Below, one piece after another: positions 8,880 to 18,331 of a stretch of 64,000 nt of DNA (its first letter is position 1; the number at the start of each line of letters is the position of its first letter). The notes beneath the pieces were generated by a model. The model saw only the letters and a program-made list of their open reading frames with translations. It was not told the DNA's origin and searched no databases. The translations under genes were made by a program, and so were the position numbers. The DNA lies in NCBI RefSeq assembly GCF_000746525.1, contig NZ_CP009048.1, forward strand, positions 4,095,501-4,159,500, given 5' to 3'. Source of the DNA: Pseudomonas alkylphenolica (GTDB lineage Bacteria > Pseudomonadota > Gammaproteobacteria > Pseudomonadales > Pseudomonadaceae).

Positions 8880-10013
8880 TTAATCGTGCTGTAGGTCCGG
8901 CGGAATCGGCAGGTCCTTGAGCGGCTCCGGCGGCTTGCCCTTGCCTGCCCGGTATTGGCGGATCTGGAAGACATAGGCCAGCACCTGGGCCACGGCCAGG
9001 TACAGCCCGGCAGGAATCTCTTCCTCAAGCTCCGTTGAGTAATAAATCGAACGCGCCAACGCCGGGGACTCAAGCACCTGGATCTTGTGCTCATTGGCAA
9101 TTTCACGAATCTTCAAGGCAATGAAGTCGGCACCCTTGGCCAGCAGCAAAGGCGCAGCGCCCTTCTCCGGGTCGTACTTGAGCGCCACGGCATAGTGGGT
9201 CGGGTTGGTAATGATGACGTCCGCTTCGGGGATCGCCGCCATCATCCGCCGCTGCGACGCTTCGCGCTGGAGCTGGCGAATACGCTGTTTGACCTCCGGC
9301 TTGCCTTCGCTGTCCTTGTACTCGTCACGCACCTCTTGCTTGGTCATCAGCATCTTTTTGTGCGTCTGCCAGAGCTGGAGCGGCACGTCCGCCGCTGCGA
9401 TCAACAGCAAACCGGCAGCCATCCACAGCGCACTCCAGCCCACCACCTGAACGCAGTGGATAACCGCCTGATCCAAGGGCTCGTTGGCGATCGCCAGCAG
9501 ATCGTCACGGTCCGCCGACAACACCACCAGCGCAACGATCAGAATCATGAAGAACTTGGCCAGCGCCTTGAGCAACTCGGACAAAGCGTTGACCGAAAAC
9601 ATCCGCTTGATCCCGGCCAGCGGGTTCATTCGACTGAACTTGGGTTGCAACAGACTGCCCGAAAACAGAAAGCCGCCCAAGGCCACCGGGCCGATGATCG
9701 ATGCCACCAGCAAGACCAGCAACACCGGCTGGACGGTGACCAAGGCGGACTTACCGGCGGCCATGAGGAAAATCCCCATGAAGCGCTCATCAGTGATCAC
9801 TTCGCGAGACAAAATGAAGTTGCTGCGCATCAACTCCATCAAGGCCTCAGCCATACCACCACCAAACGCCAGCAATGCGCCGGCACCAGCCAGGGTCACC
9901 GCCACTGTATTGAGTTCTTTGGAGCGCGCGATCTCGCCCTTTTTCCGCGCGTCCTTCTTGCGTTTGTCGGTGGGGTCTTCTGTTTTGTCCTGACCGCTCT
10001 CGCTCTCTGCCAT
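8880..10013 (-). CDS. flhB: FlhB export-gate switch protein
   Basis: Inner-membrane export component that switches substrate specificity from rod/hook to filament. The 377 residues contain four transmembrane segments in the first 215 and a cytosolic domain with the autocleavage motif NPTH (in VIITNPTHYAVAL), where family members self-cleave between Asn and Pro. The C-terminal tail is longer than in enteric FlhB and ends DLPIPPDLQHD. It starts two bases after the fliR stop, so translation is probably coupled. Confidence 0.97.
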   Translation of the reverse strand: MAESESGQDKTEDPTDKRKKDARKKGEIARSKELNTVAVTLAGAGALLAFGGGMAEALMELMRSNFILSREVITDERFMGIFLMAAGKSALVTVQPVLLVLLVASIIGPVALGGFLFSGSLLQPKFSRMNPLAGIKRMFSVNALSELLKALAKFFMILIVALVVLSADRDDLLAIANEPLDQAVIHCVQVVGWSALWMAAGLLLIAAADVPLQLWQTHKKMLMTKQEVRDEYKDSEGKPEVKQRIRQLQREASQRRMMAAIPEADVIITNPTHYAVALKYDPEKGAAPLLLAKGADFIALKIREIANEHKIQVLESPALARSIYYSTELEEEIPAGLYLAVAQVLAYVFQIRQYRAGKGKPPEPLKDLPIPPDLQHD

Positions 10014-10015
10014 GC

Positions 10016-10792
10016 TCAGCGCGCCCTCGCCAGCTCACGCATCCATTGCAAGGCCTCGGAGGCCAGTGCGTGGTAATGCGGAAGAATGTCAGCCAGGGTA
10101 ATCCAGAAGATCCCGAGCCCCAGCACCAGAGTCAGCGGAAAACCGATGGAGAAGATGTTCAACTGCGGCGCCGCACGCGTCATCACACCAAAAGCGATGT
10201 TGACCACCAGCAACGCGGTGATGGCCGGCAGCACCAGCAACAGCGCAGCGCCCAGCACCCAGCTCAGGCGCCCGGCCAGATCCCAGAAATGATTGACCAG
10301 CAAACCACTGCCCACCGGCAAGGTGGTGAAACTCTCGGTGAGCACCTCGAACACCACCAGGTGACCGTTGATAGCCAGAAACAACAAGGTCACCAGCATG
10401 GTCAGGAACTGGCCGATCACCGCAACGTTGACGCCGTTGGCCGGGTCGACCATGGAGGCGAACGCCATACCCATCTGGATTGCGACAATCTGCCCGGCAA
10501 CCACGAAGACCTGGAAAAACAGTTGTAACGACATGCCGAACAGCGCACCGATGATGACCTGCTCGGCAATCAGCAGCAACGCACTGAGGTCAAGCGCATG
10601 GACCTCAGGCATCGGCGGTAAACCGGGCACGATCACCACGGTAATTGCCAGGGCAAAGTACAGGCGAACGCGCGCCGGCAGCAGGGTGGTACCGAACACC
10701 GGCATGGTCATCAGCACGGCGGTCACGCGAAACAGCGGCAGGATGAAACTGGCCACCCACGTGCTTATCTGCGCATCGGTCAGTTCGAGCAT
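10016..10792 (-). CDS. fliR: FliR export apparatus membrane protein
   Basis: Part of the FliP5Q4R1 export channel. It is 258 residues with about six hydrophobic helices, opening MLELTDAQISTWVASFILPLF and carrying the family stretch ALFGMSLQLFFQVFVVAGQIVA. It starts seven bases after fliQ and is followed two bases later by flhB, in the standard fliPQR-flhB order. Confidence 0.97.
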   Translation of the reverse strand: MLELTDAQISTWVASFILPLFRVTAVLMTMPVFGTTLLPARVRLYFALAITVVIVPGLPPMPEVHALDLSALLLIAEQVIIGALFGMSLQLFFQVFVVAGQIVAIQMGMAFASMVDPANGVNVAVIGQFLTMLVTLLFLAINGHLVVFEVLTESFTTLPVGSGLLVNHFWDLAGRLSWVLGAALLLVLPAITALLVVNIAFGVMTRAAPQLNIFSIGFPLTLVLGLGIFWITLADILPHYHALASEALQWMRELARAR

Positions 10793-10799
10793 GGACGCG

Positions 10800-11069
10800 T
10801 CAGCCGATCAGCTGCGGAATGCTGCCGTACAACGACAGGATGTATTCCATGAACTTCTGCACCAGCCACGGCCCGGCCACGATCAGCGTCACCAGCATCA
10901 CCAGCAGACGCGGCAGAAAGCTCAAGGTCTGTTCGTTGATCTGCGTGGCCGCCTGGAACATCGCCACGATCAAACCCACCAGCAGGCTCGGCACCACCAG
11001 CACGGCAACCATCAGAGTGGTCAGCCACAGCGCATCACGAAACAGATCGACGGCCACTTCAGGGGTCAT
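10800..11069 (-). CDS. fliQ: FliQ export apparatus membrane protein
   Basis: 89-residue protein with two transmembrane helices separated by a short polar loop (QINEQTLSFLPR), the usual FliQ size and pattern. It assembles with FliP and FliR into the export channel. It lies 21 bases after fliP and seven before fliR. Confidence 0.96.
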   Translation of the reverse strand: MTPEVAVDLFRDALWLTTLMVAVLVVPSLLVGLIVAMFQAATQINEQTLSFLPRLLVMLVTLIVAGPWLVQKFMEYILSLYGSIPQLIG

Positions 11070-11090
11070 GGTCTACTTCTCCTTGCGGCG

Positions 11091-11843
11091 TCAGACGCCG
11101 CCGAAACTGCCGGCCAGGGTACCCATGATCAGGGCCCAGCCATCGACCAGTACGAACAGCATGATCTTGAACGGCAACGAGATGATCAGCGGCGAGAGCA
11201 TCATCATACCCATGGCCATCAGCACACTGGCCACCACCAGGTCGATGATCAGGAACGGAATGAAGATCATGAAACCGATCTGAAAGGCGGTTTTCAGCTC
11301 CGAGGTGACGAACGCCGGCACCAGGATGGTCAGCGGCGCCTGATCGGGGCTGGCAATGTCGGTGCGCTTGGACAGGCGCATGAACAGGTCCAGGTCACTC
11401 TGGCGAGTCTGGGCGAGCATGAAGTCCTTGAGCGGCACCTGCGCCTTGGCAATCGCCTCCTGGGCCACCATCTGTTCGTTCAGGTAGGGCTGCAGGGCAT
11501 CCTTGTTCACCCGGTCGAACACCGGCGCCATGATGAACATGGTCAGGAACAGCGCCATACCGGTGAGGATCTGGTTCGACGGCGTCTGCTGCAGGCCCAG
11601 GGCCTGGCGCAGGATGGAGAAGACAATGATGATGCGGGTGAAGCTGGTCATCAGAATGACGAACGCCGGAATGAAACTCAGCGCCGTCATGATCAGCAGG
11701 ATCTGCAGGCTGACCGAGTACTCCTGCTGCCCGTCCGCACCATTGGACAGGGTGATGGCCGGGATCGACAACGGATCGGCGGCCAGGGCCAGTGGCGCTG
11801 CCAACAGCAACAGCAGCGTCAACATCATGCGCAATGCGCCCAT
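11091..11843 (-). CDS. fliP: FliP export channel protein
   Basis: Pentameric core of the flagellar export channel. The 250 residues start with a cleavable signal sequence ([13 protein letters not shown], about 1-22), then four transmembrane segments. The family stretches [22 protein letters not shown] and [18 protein letters not shown] are both present. Its ATG overlaps the fliO stop by one base. Confidence 0.97.
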   Translation of the reverse strand: MGALRMMLTLLLLLAAPLALAADPLSIPAITLSNGADGQQEYSVSLQILLIMTALSFIPAFVILMTSFTRIIIVFSILRQALGLQQTPSNQILTGMALFLTMFIMAPVFDRVNKDALQPYLNEQMVAQEAIAKAQVPLKDFMLAQTRQSDLDLFMRLSKRTDIASPDQAPLTILVPAFVTSELKTAFQIGFMIFIPFLIIDLVVASVLMAMGMMMLSPLIISLPFKIMLFVLVDGWALIMGTLAGSFGGV

Positions 11844-12295
11844 TACGACCTACCCTTCTGATCCTTGCCCATCAGCTCCATCAGGCGCTGGGCGAATTCT
11901 GGTGTTGCCTGACGCGCACCGGCAGGCACCTCGACCGGTTCGGCCAAAACGTGCAACGCCTCGATGCTGCCAGGCGTATGACCGATCAGGATCTGCTCCT
12001 TGCCGACCTGTATCAGCAACAGGCGATCCCTGGGGCCCAAGGTACGACTACCGAGAATTTCGATGACCTGGCCCGAGCCAGGCGCGGCGTTCTGCACCCG
12101 GCGCAATAGCCAGGCGAGCAGAAAAATCAGCCCCAGCACCAACAGCAACCCCAGCACCAGCTGGGTCAGCTGCCCGGTAGCGCTGGTGCCGCTGCCCGGC
12201 GCCACCACAGCGGCAGCCGGCTGCACAGTGGCCAGCGCCACATCCATGTACAGGGCGCCAGCCAATGCCAGGCCGCGCGACAGGAAGCGGCTCAC
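11843..12295 (-). CDS. fliO: FliO export apparatus assembly protein
   Basis: Small membrane protein that helps FliP assemble. It has 150 residues: a short signal-like N-terminus (1-22), an Ala/Gly-rich periplasmic stretch, one transmembrane helix (about 47-66, [19 protein letters not shown]), and the cytosolic FliO domain with [17 protein letters not shown]. The start is GTG immediately next to the fliN stop. The first in-frame ATG would remove the signal-like segment, so the GTG is preferred, though not proven. Confidence 0.9.
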   Translation of the reverse strand: MSRFLSRGLALAGALYMDVALATVQPAAAVVAPGSGTSATGQLTQLVLGLLLVLGLIFLLAWLLRRVQNAAPGSGQVIEILGSRTLGPRDRLLLIQVGKEQILIGHTPGSIEALHVLAEPVEVPAGARQATPEFAQRLMELMGKDQKGRS

Positions 12296-12766
12296 TCAGC
12301 GCAGCTTCTTGATACGTTCGCTCGGACTGATCACGTCAGTCAGGCGAATGCCGAACTTTTCGTTGACCACTACCACCTCACCATGGGCAATCAGCGTGCC
12401 GTTGACCAGCACGTCAAGCGGTTCACCAGCCAGACGATCCAGCTCGATCACCGAGCCCTGGTTGAGCTGCAGCAGGTTGCGGATGTTGATCTCGGTACTG
12501 CCGACTTCCATGGAGATGCTCACTGGAATGTCCAGGATCACGTCCAGGTTCGGGCCATCGAGGGTCACCTGCTCGTTACTGCGAGGAGAGCTGCCGAACT
12601 CTTCCATTGGCAGGCGATTGGAGGACGAACCGCCGCCACCAACGTCTGCCGCCAGCAAAGCATCAATATCGGCCTGGCCGGCGTCGCCGGTTTCTTCCAG
12701 GGCAGCCGCCCACTCATCGGCCAGAGCCTGCTCTTCCGGAGAGGTGATGTCGTTTTCGTTAACCAT
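12296..12766 (-). CDS. fliN: FliN flagellar C-ring switch protein
   Basis: C-ring protein that works with FliM and FliG in rotation and export. It has 156 residues: a variable acidic N-terminus (1-70, with a Gly/Ser-rich stretch) and a C-terminal SpoA domain (about 80-156, VSISMEVGSTEINIRNLL...). The ATG at 12766 has GAGG six bases upstream and gives the usual MVNENDITSPEEQALADEW terminus. A TTG six codons further upstream is less likely. Confidence 0.95.
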   Translation of the reverse strand: MVNENDITSPEEQALADEWAAALEETGDAGQADIDALLAADVGGGGSSSNRLPMEEFGSSPRSNEQVTLDGPNLDVILDIPVSISMEVGSTEINIRNLLQLNQGSVIELDRLAGEPLDVLVNGTLIAHGEVVVVNEKFGIRLTDVISPSERIKKLR

Positions 12767-12814
12767 TTTGTCCTCGACGGGCAATCAATTCGGAGTTGGA
12801 ACAACCGGCGCCGC

Positions 12815-13783
12815 TCAGCGGCGCTCGATCGGATCGATAATCTGCAGGGCCAGGGTGCCTTTGTGCGAACCCAGCTTGGCCTTGAACGACGGCACGCCGT
12901 TGGCCCGCAGGATCAGCTCATCAGGCAGCTCGACCGGAATCACATCACCGGGCTGCATGTGCAGGATGTCGCGCAGCTTCAACTGACGACGGGCGACCGT
13001 GGCGCTAAGCGGCACGCTGACATCCAGTACGTCTTCGCGCAGGGCTTTGATCCAGCGCTCGTCCTGGTCATCCAGGTCGGACTGGAAGCCGGCGTCGAGC
13101 ATTTCGCGTACCGGCTCGATCATCGAATACGGCATGGTCACGTGCAGGTCGCCGCCACCGCCATCGAGTTCGATGTGGAAGGTCGAGACCACCACTGCCT
13201 CGCTCGGCCCGACAATGTTGGCCATCGCCGGGTTGACCTCGGAGTTTATGTACTCGAAGTTGACCGGCATGATCGCCTGCCAGGCTTCCTTGAGATCGAC
13301 GAACGCCTGGTCAAGGACCATGCGCACCACGCGCAGCTCGGTCGGAGTGAACTCTCGCCCCTCGATCTTGGCGTGACGACCGTCACCACCAAAGAAGTTG
13401 TCCACCAGCTTGAACACCAGCTTGGCGTCGAGAATGAACAGCGAAGTACCGCGCAGCGGCTTGATCTTCACCAGGTTCAGGCTGGTCGGCACATACAGCG
13501 AATGCACGTACTCACCGAACTTCATCACCTGCACACCGCCAACCGCGACGTCGGCAGAGCGACGCAACAGGTTGAACATGCTGATACGGGTGTAACGGGC
13601 GAAACGTTCGTTGATCATTTCCAGGGTCGGCATGCGTCCGCGAACGATGCGATCCTGGCTGGTCAGGTCATAGCTTTTGACGCTGCCAGGTTCGGCGTGG
13701 CTCTCGGTTTGTACCAGACCATCGTCAACGCCATGCAGCAAGGCATCGATTTCATCCTGGGACAGCAGGTCCTGCACGGCCAT
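12815..13783 (-). CDS. fliM: FliM flagellar C-ring switch protein
   Basis: CheY-P-binding motor switch protein of 322 residues. The N-terminal peptide MAVQDLLSQDEIDALLHGV is the CheY-P docking segment. The middle domain has the GGMG-equivalent region, and a SpoA domain is at the C-terminus (about 245-320, LSATVARRQLKLRDILHMQPGD). It starts nine bases after fliL and is followed by fliN, the normal order. Confidence 0.97.
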   Translation of the reverse strand: MAVQDLLSQDEIDALLHGVDDGLVQTESHAEPGSVKSYDLTSQDRIVRGRMPTLEMINERFARYTRISMFNLLRRSADVAVGGVQVMKFGEYVHSLYVPTSLNLVKIKPLRGTSLFILDAKLVFKLVDNFFGGDGRHAKIEGREFTPTELRVVRMVLDQAFVDLKEAWQAIMPVNFEYINSEVNPAMANIVGPSEAVVVSTFHIELDGGGGDLHVTMPYSMIEPVREMLDAGFQSDLDDQDERWIKALREDVLDVSVPLSATVARRQLKLRDILHMQPGDVIPVELPDELILRANGVPSFKAKLGSHKGTLALQIIDPIERR

Positions 13784-13792
13784 CGGTGGCTC

Positions 13793-14290
13793 CTACTGCA
13801 ATACGAAATTGGTGAACAGCAACTGGTCGATGACCGGCTTGCCGACTTCCTTCTGGGCGACTTCCTGAATGCTGGCGGTCGCCTTCTGCCGCAACATCTC
13901 CTGGCCTACGGGGTTTGCCAGAGCGTCGAAACCCTGCCCGGAAAACAGCATCACCAGGTTGTTGCGAATCACCGGCATATGCACCTTCAAGGCGTCCAGC
14001 GCGGCCTGGTCGCGCCCCTGCAGAGTGATGCTCACCTGCATGTAGCGCTGACGACCGTTCTGGTTGAAGTTGACCACGAAGGCTGGCGCCAGGGGCTCGT
14101 AGATCGCCGCCGGCTTGAGGTTGCCGGCCTGCGCCGGATCTGCCGCCGGCTTGTCCTCGGACTTGTGCAGGACGAACCAGGTAGCGCCTACCGACAGACC
14201 GATGGCCAGCAGCAATGCCAGCACCAGCAGCAGGATCAGCTTGAGTTTGCCTTTAGCGGCGGGGTCTTTCTCTGCGTCGCTCTTCGCCAT
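13793..14290 (-). CDS. fliL: FliL basal-body-associated protein
   Basis: Single-span membrane protein that associates with the stator and supports torque. The 165 residues have a charged N-terminus, one transmembrane helix (about 17-38, LILLLVLALLLAIGLSVGATWFV) and a periplasmic FliL domain with LAPAFVVNFN. First gene of fliLMNOPQR-flhB, with a candidate sigma-54 promoter about 50 bases upstream. Confidence 0.96.
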   Translation of the reverse strand: MAKSDAEKDPAAKGKLKLILLLVLALLLAIGLSVGATWFVLHKSEDKPAADPAQAGNLKPAAIYEPLAPAFVVNFNQNGRQRYMQVSITLQGRDQAALDALKVHMPVIRNNLVMLFSGQGFDALANPVGQEMLRQKATASIQEVAQKEVGKPVIDQLLFTNFVLQ

Positions 14291-14339
14291 GCCAATATTC
14301 CGTCATTCATCGGAGAATTCAGTCACATGGCGTGGGTTG

Positions 14340-14355
14340 AGCAAGTGTTATGCCA
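14340..14355 (-). promoter_or_regulatory. Candidate sigma-54 promoter of fliL
   Basis: The minus strand reads TGGCAT-AACAC-TTGCT, a near-perfect -24/-12 pair at correct spacing, about 50 bases upstream of the fliL ATG. It would drive fliLMNOPQR-flhB. Confidence 0.78.
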
Positions 14356-14371
14356 GATCCGGCAAAAACTG

Positions 14372-14464
14372 CTGTAGGAGCGGATTCATCCGCGAAGGAC
14401 TGCAGAGCAGTCCCTGTGCATGGGGCCGCGATGCGACCCATCGCGGATGAATCCGCTCCTACAG
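14372..14464. repeat. Long inverted repeat between fliK and fliL
   Basis: CTGTAGGAGCGGATTCATCCGCG at the left is mirrored at the right by CGCGGATGAATCCGCTCCTACAG, with about 47 bases between. This is a REP-like palindrome of a different sequence class from the GGGCTTGCCCCG copies elsewhere in the window. It lies just after the fliK stop. Confidence 0.82.
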
Positions 14465-14475
14465 AGAGTGGTCGA

Positions 14476-15774
14476 TCAGGCGTAGTAGTCGACTGCGCTG
14501 GAGCCGATCACGCTCTGCTGCTCGACAGGGGCAGTGCTTGCAGCAACCTCACCTTCTTCGCCCAGCGCATTGCGCCGCGCCGCCACACCGCTCAAACGCG
14601 GCGAGTCAGGGCTGCCCTGCTGTTGCTGCTGGCCACGCGATTGGTCGGCGACATTCACATCCGGCTGTCCGAGCCCTTGCTGGGCGAACATTTCCCTGAG
14701 GCGGTGCACCTGGTTTTCCAGCGCTTCGCGAACGCCGGCATGGCCACTGGTGAAGGTGATCTGCGCCTGCTGCTCAGGCGCGAGGTTGACGCGGATGTCC
14801 AGGCGCCCCAGCTCTGCCGGCTCCAGCTGGATGTCGGCGGACTTCAGACTCTGGCTGGACAGGTACATCACCCGGTTGACCAAGCCCTCGGTCCAGCCCC
14901 CCTGATTCATGGCCAGCGGCTGATGCAAAGGAGCCGGAGCCACTGGCACGGCATTGGCAGTTTTTGGCGTGGCCGCCTGCGTCAAGGCGCTCAGACGCTC
15001 GGCAAAGTTATCCACCCGCGTGTCGCTGGAAGCACTTTTGAGGTCCTTGAGCCCATCATCCAGCAACCCGGAAAATGCCTTCTCCCCTGCCTCGCCCTGC
15101 TCGGCATCAGCGCCCGGCTTATCGAGCAATGCCGCCAGGGTATTGACGGCAGGCTGGGCTGCAGCTGCTTCAGGCTGAGCGGTCGCCGGTTTAGTGGCGG
15201 CATGCGCCGAGGTGGTCCCCTGCGCCTGCGCGCTCTGCTCAAGTGCCATGCGCAAGGCGGGCAGGTCGGCTAGCGGATCGGCCTCCGGATCGAACTCAGG
15301 TGCTGCAGGGAGGGTAGCTGCCGGTGCAGCCTGGGCTTGTAGCTGCGCCGCCTGGACCACCGGCGCCACCGCCTCGGCCTGGGCCTGAATCAGTTGGGCA
15401 CCGGGCTGCGCATCGGTCACTTGACCGGCCACCAGATTGGGATCGAGCAACGTCGGATCTGCGCTTTCGCCGTCAACGGCAAGCGTGCTGTCCTGATCCT
15501 CAGGCAAAGCCTTGCCGCTGTCGGCAAGCTTCGGCTGCTCAGCGGCAGCGCCTTTGCCAGCGGCAACGTCTTTCCCGGCCGGGACGTTCTTGTCGCGACT
15601 CAGGGCGTCGGCGGCCGTAGCAGGCTTTTCCCTGGACTGCTGCGCATACACGCTGGAAAAGCCTGAGGCCTTGTCGTTCGCCGTCTGCAGCGGTTTGTCC
15701 GACTGGCTGGCGGCAGCGCGCGAAGCCTTTGTCGCAGCACTGACCTGCAGCAATGGATTGGAAGCGACCGGCAT
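14476..15774 (-). CDS. fliK: FliK hook-length control protein
   Basis: Secreted molecular ruler that ends hook growth and triggers the export switch through FlhB. The 432 residues have a long low-complexity Ala/Gln/Asp-rich N-terminal part and a conserved C-terminal domain (about 295-385) with LKSADIQLEPAELGRLDIRV and the HAGVREALENQVHRLREMF helix, typical of Flg_hook. It stands alone between the hptB module and fliL and has its own candidate sigma-54 promoter. Confidence 0.93.
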   Translation of the reverse strand: MPVASNPLLQVSAATKASRAAASQSDKPLQTANDKASGFSSVYAQQSREKPATAADALSRDKNVPAGKDVAAGKGAAAEQPKLADSGKALPEDQDSTLAVDGESADPTLLDPNLVAGQVTDAQPGAQLIQAQAEAVAPVVQAAQLQAQAAPAATLPAAPEFDPEADPLADLPALRMALEQSAQAQGTTSAHAATKPATAQPEAAAAQPAVNTLAALLDKPGADAEQGEAGEKAFSGLLDDGLKDLKSASSDTRVDNFAERLSALTQAATPKTANAVPVAPAPLHQPLAMNQGGWTEGLVNRVMYLSSQSLKSADIQLEPAELGRLDIRVNLAPEQQAQITFTSGHAGVREALENQVHRLREMFAQQGLGQPDVNVADQSRGQQQQQGSPDSPRLSGVAARRNALGEEGEVAASTAPVEQQSVIGSSAVDYYA

Positions 15775-15823
15775 GTGGGATTCTCCGCGACAGAGGGTCT
15801 GGAAGGTTGATTAGCGTAGATTT

Positions 15824-15839
15824 AGCAAGAGTCGCGCCA
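15824..15839 (-). promoter_or_regulatory. Candidate sigma-54 promoter of fliK
   Basis: The minus strand reads TGGCGC-GACTC-TTGCT, at correct -24/-12 spacing, about 50 bases upstream of the fliK ATG, in the 82-base gap after hptB. Confidence 0.7.
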
Positions 15840-15856
15840 AGTTCAACGAAGCGGCC

Positions 15857-16204
15857 TCAACCAATCAATACACGCTGACGCTCTTCGCTGTACAAGGCAC
15901 GAACAGCCTCATACTCGCGGTCGATCTGATTGATCAGAACCTCGATATCATTCAGCGGTGGTTGCTTGACGCGCTCCTCCAGCTGCCGGCACAACTCGGC
16001 CAGGGCTTTAGCGCCCATGTTGCTGCTACTGCCTTTGAAGCTGTGCGCGGCATGGCCGAGCTCTTCAGCAGTGGTCGCCTCGTGCAACTGGCTGAGGCGC
16101 TTTTCGGAATCTTCAAGAAAGGTATCGAGCAACTTCAGATAGTCATCTTCCATGACCTCCTGCAGGCTACTTAACACCTCGTGATCGATATGGATATTGG
16201 ACAC
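15857..16204 (-). CDS. hptB: HptB-like histidine phosphotransfer protein
   Basis: Single Hpt domain of 115 residues with phosphoacceptor H54 in AHSFKGSSSNMGA. In P. aeruginosa HptB relays phosphate from hybrid kinases to the response regulator HsbR, which acts on the anti-sigma-factor antagonist HsbA and influences motility and biofilm. The start is GTG with AAGGAG seven bases upstream. It follows hsbR by 25 bases, and hsbA-hsbR-hptB looks like one unit. Confidence 0.88.
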   Translation of the reverse strand: MSNIHIDHEVLSSLQEVMEDDYLKLLDTFLEDSEKRLSQLHEATTAEELGHAAHSFKGSSSNMGAKALAELCRQLEERVKQPPLNDIEVLINQIDREYEAVRALYSEERQRVLIG

Positions 16205-16229
16205 TTGCTCACTCCTTGATCAAGTTGGA

Positions 16230-17930
16230 TTATGCCAGAGCCTCCCAGGCGAACTCCACGCATACGCGGCGCCCTTCGTCAGCCCACTCGGCACGTCGGC
16301 TCAGCCGGCGTATCAGGTTCAGTCCGCGGCCATACAAGCCCTGCTCCACCAGCGGACGAGCGAGCACTGTACCGACATTGAAGCCCTTGCCGCTATCTTC
16401 GACCTCAATGCATAGACGCCCGCCCAAGCCTTGTGGTTCAACGCGCAAGCCTATTCGAATATAGCCGCTGCTCAGCGCCTGCAAACGCTCATTGCGCTGG
16501 CGGTAGTATTCGCCGAAACCCTGGGCATCGCGCTTGAGCCCTGAATCAAGCCCCAAGACCCCATGCTCCAGGGCATTGGAATACAGTTCGCTCAGCACGC
16601 TGTGCAACGCCCCGCTTTGGGCCCGCAAGCCATGTATCTCCTGGAGCAGCTGCAACAGATACGGTAACGGATTGAAACGCTTGAGCGTCTCGGCGCGAAA
16701 CTCGAACTGCAGTGACCAGTCCAGCGGTGTGGATTGCCCGCTGTCAGAATAGATCACCGGTGGTGGCGCCAATGCATCCGGCTCGACGACCGTAATCTCC
16801 AGCAGGCTCACATCATCACGCGAGCAGCCGCGAAACGCCTCCAGCGCCTGATTTATCTCTTCAAACAAAAGATCCGGCTGGCGATTATCACCAAGCACCT
16901 GCAGCAGCCGCTCGACCCCGAACAGCCGGTCGTACTCGTCACTGGTATCGACCACGCCGTCGGACAGCAACAACAAGCGTTCGCCCGGAGCCAGGGGCAG
17001 GACCTGGGTTGAATCATCGAAGCGCTCCGGCGCCAGCACACCCAGCGGCAAGTGCCGGGACACCAACGGCAACGGCGCCCCGCCGTCAGCAGACAGCAGG
17101 TAACCATCGGGCATGCCGCCGTTCCACACCTCGACCATGCGCCGCTGGAAACTCAGGTTGAGCAGCAGCGCGCAGCAAAACATATCCACCGGCAGGATGC
17201 GTTTGAGCTTGGCATTCATCTCGCGCAGGGTTTCGGCCAGACCATAACCCTTGGCCGTCATGCCGTAGAAAACCTCAGCCAGCGGCATCGCACCGACGGC
17301 AGCGGGCAAACCATGCCCGGTGAAGTCGCCGAGCAGCACATGCATGTCACCGGACGGGGTAAACGCCGCCAGCAGCAGATCACCATTGAACAGTGCATAA
17401 GGTGACTGCAGATAGCGGATATTAGGGGCATTCAGGCAACCGGCGTGGGCGACTTTGTCGAACACCGCCTTGGCCACCCGCTGTTCATTGAGCAGATGAT
17501 GGTGATGCCGGGCGATCTGGTCACGCTGCTCAAGCACTGTGGCCTGCAGGCGGCGCAGGCGATCCATGGCCTTGATCTTGGCGGCCAGGATCACCGGGCT
17601 GTAAGGTTTTGCCAGAAAATCGTCACCGCCCGCCTCCAGGCAGCGCACCAGCGCTTCGTCTTCACTGAGCGAGGTCAGGAAGATGATTGGCACCAGCGCC
17701 TCACCGGCCAGCAGCTTGATCTGCCGCGCCGCCTCGAAACCGTCCATTACCGGCATCAGTGCATCGAGCAGCACCAGTTGCGGACGCTGTTCAGCGAACA
17801 ATGCCACCGCCTGCTCGCCGTTTTCAGCGGTGAGCACGGCGTGACCCTGCTTGCTGACGATTCGCGCCAGCAGCAGACGATCCGCCGCGCCATCTTCGGC
17901 GATCAGCACGGTCAAGGGTGATTCAGGCAT
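16230..17930 (-). CDS. hsbR: HsbR-like response regulator with PP2C phosphatase and kinase-like domains
   Basis: Three-domain regulator of 566 residues. A receiver domain (1-125) carries D56 in LLDALMP. A SpoIIE/PP2C-type phosphatase domain (about 170-370) has GDFTGHGLPAAVGAMP and LLLSDGVVDT. A C-terminal HATPase-like anti-sigma kinase domain (about 420-565) has ELYSNALEHGVLGLDSGLK and EVEDSGKGFN. In P. aeruginosa HsbR phosphorylates or dephosphorylates HsbA according to HptB input. The ATG at 17930 is used. A TTG four codons upstream overlaps the hsbA stop and is possible. Confidence 0.88.
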   Translation of the reverse strand: MPESPLTVLIAEDGAADRLLLARIVSKQGHAVLTAENGEQAVALFAEQRPQLVLLDALMPVMDGFEAARQIKLLAGEALVPIIFLTSLSEDEALVRCLEAGGDDFLAKPYSPVILAAKIKAMDRLRRLQATVLEQRDQIARHHHHLLNEQRVAKAVFDKVAHAGCLNAPNIRYLQSPYALFNGDLLLAAFTPSGDMHVLLGDFTGHGLPAAVGAMPLAEVFYGMTAKGYGLAETLREMNAKLKRILPVDMFCCALLLNLSFQRRMVEVWNGGMPDGYLLSADGGAPLPLVSRHLPLGVLAPERFDDSTQVLPLAPGERLLLLSDGVVDTSDEYDRLFGVERLLQVLGDNRQPDLLFEEINQALEAFRGCSRDDVSLLEITVVEPDALAPPPVIYSDSGQSTPLDWSLQFEFRAETLKRFNPLPYLLQLLQEIHGLRAQSGALHSVLSELYSNALEHGVLGLDSGLKRDAQGFGEYYRQRNERLQALSSGYIRIGLRVEPQGLGGRLCIEVEDSGKGFNVGTVLARPLVEQGLYGRGLNLIRRLSRRAEWADEGRRVCVEFAWEALA

Positions 17931-17938
17931 GGCCCGGA

Positions 17939-18238
17939 TCAACTGATGTCGAACAGTTTGTCGAAGTTGGAGATGGCGAGGATCTTGCGCACATCCGAGC
18001 TGGTGTTGACCACCCGGATGTCCGACTCTTCACCGCCGACGTGATCGCGCAGCATCAGCAGCATGCCGAGCGCCGAGCTGTCGAGGTAGGTGGCCTCCTT
18101 GAGATCGACCACCACCGACTCCGGGTGATTGCGCTCATAGGCCGCACGAAATTCCTGATGTTTGCCAAAGTCAAAGCGGCCCTTGACCTGGATCGTCAGC
18201 TTTTTCCCATCCTGGGAAATCTCAGCATTAACTGCCAT
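17939..18238 (-). CDS. hsbA: HsbA-like STAS anti-sigma factor antagonist
   Basis: 99-residue STAS domain protein. The phosphorylatable serine lies in the motif TYLDSSALGMLLML. In P. aeruginosa the phosphorylation state of HsbA decides whether it binds the anti-sigma factor FlgM or the diguanylate cyclase HsbD. The ATG at 18238 has GGAAGGAA about nine bases upstream, which favours it over in-frame ATGs further up. It lies eight bases before hsbR. Confidence 0.88.
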   Translation of the reverse strand: MAVNAEISQDGKKLTIQVKGRFDFGKHQEFRAAYERNHPESVVVDLKEATYLDSSALGMLLMLRDHVGGEESDIRVVNTSSDVRKILAISNFDKLFDIS

Positions 18239-18331
18239 GTTGGCGATTCCTTCCATTACGACGATTACAGACATCAGGAAGGTTTAGCAGTCCGACAGCC
18301 CGGCGGCAACCCTTCCCGGTCAAAGCCTGCG

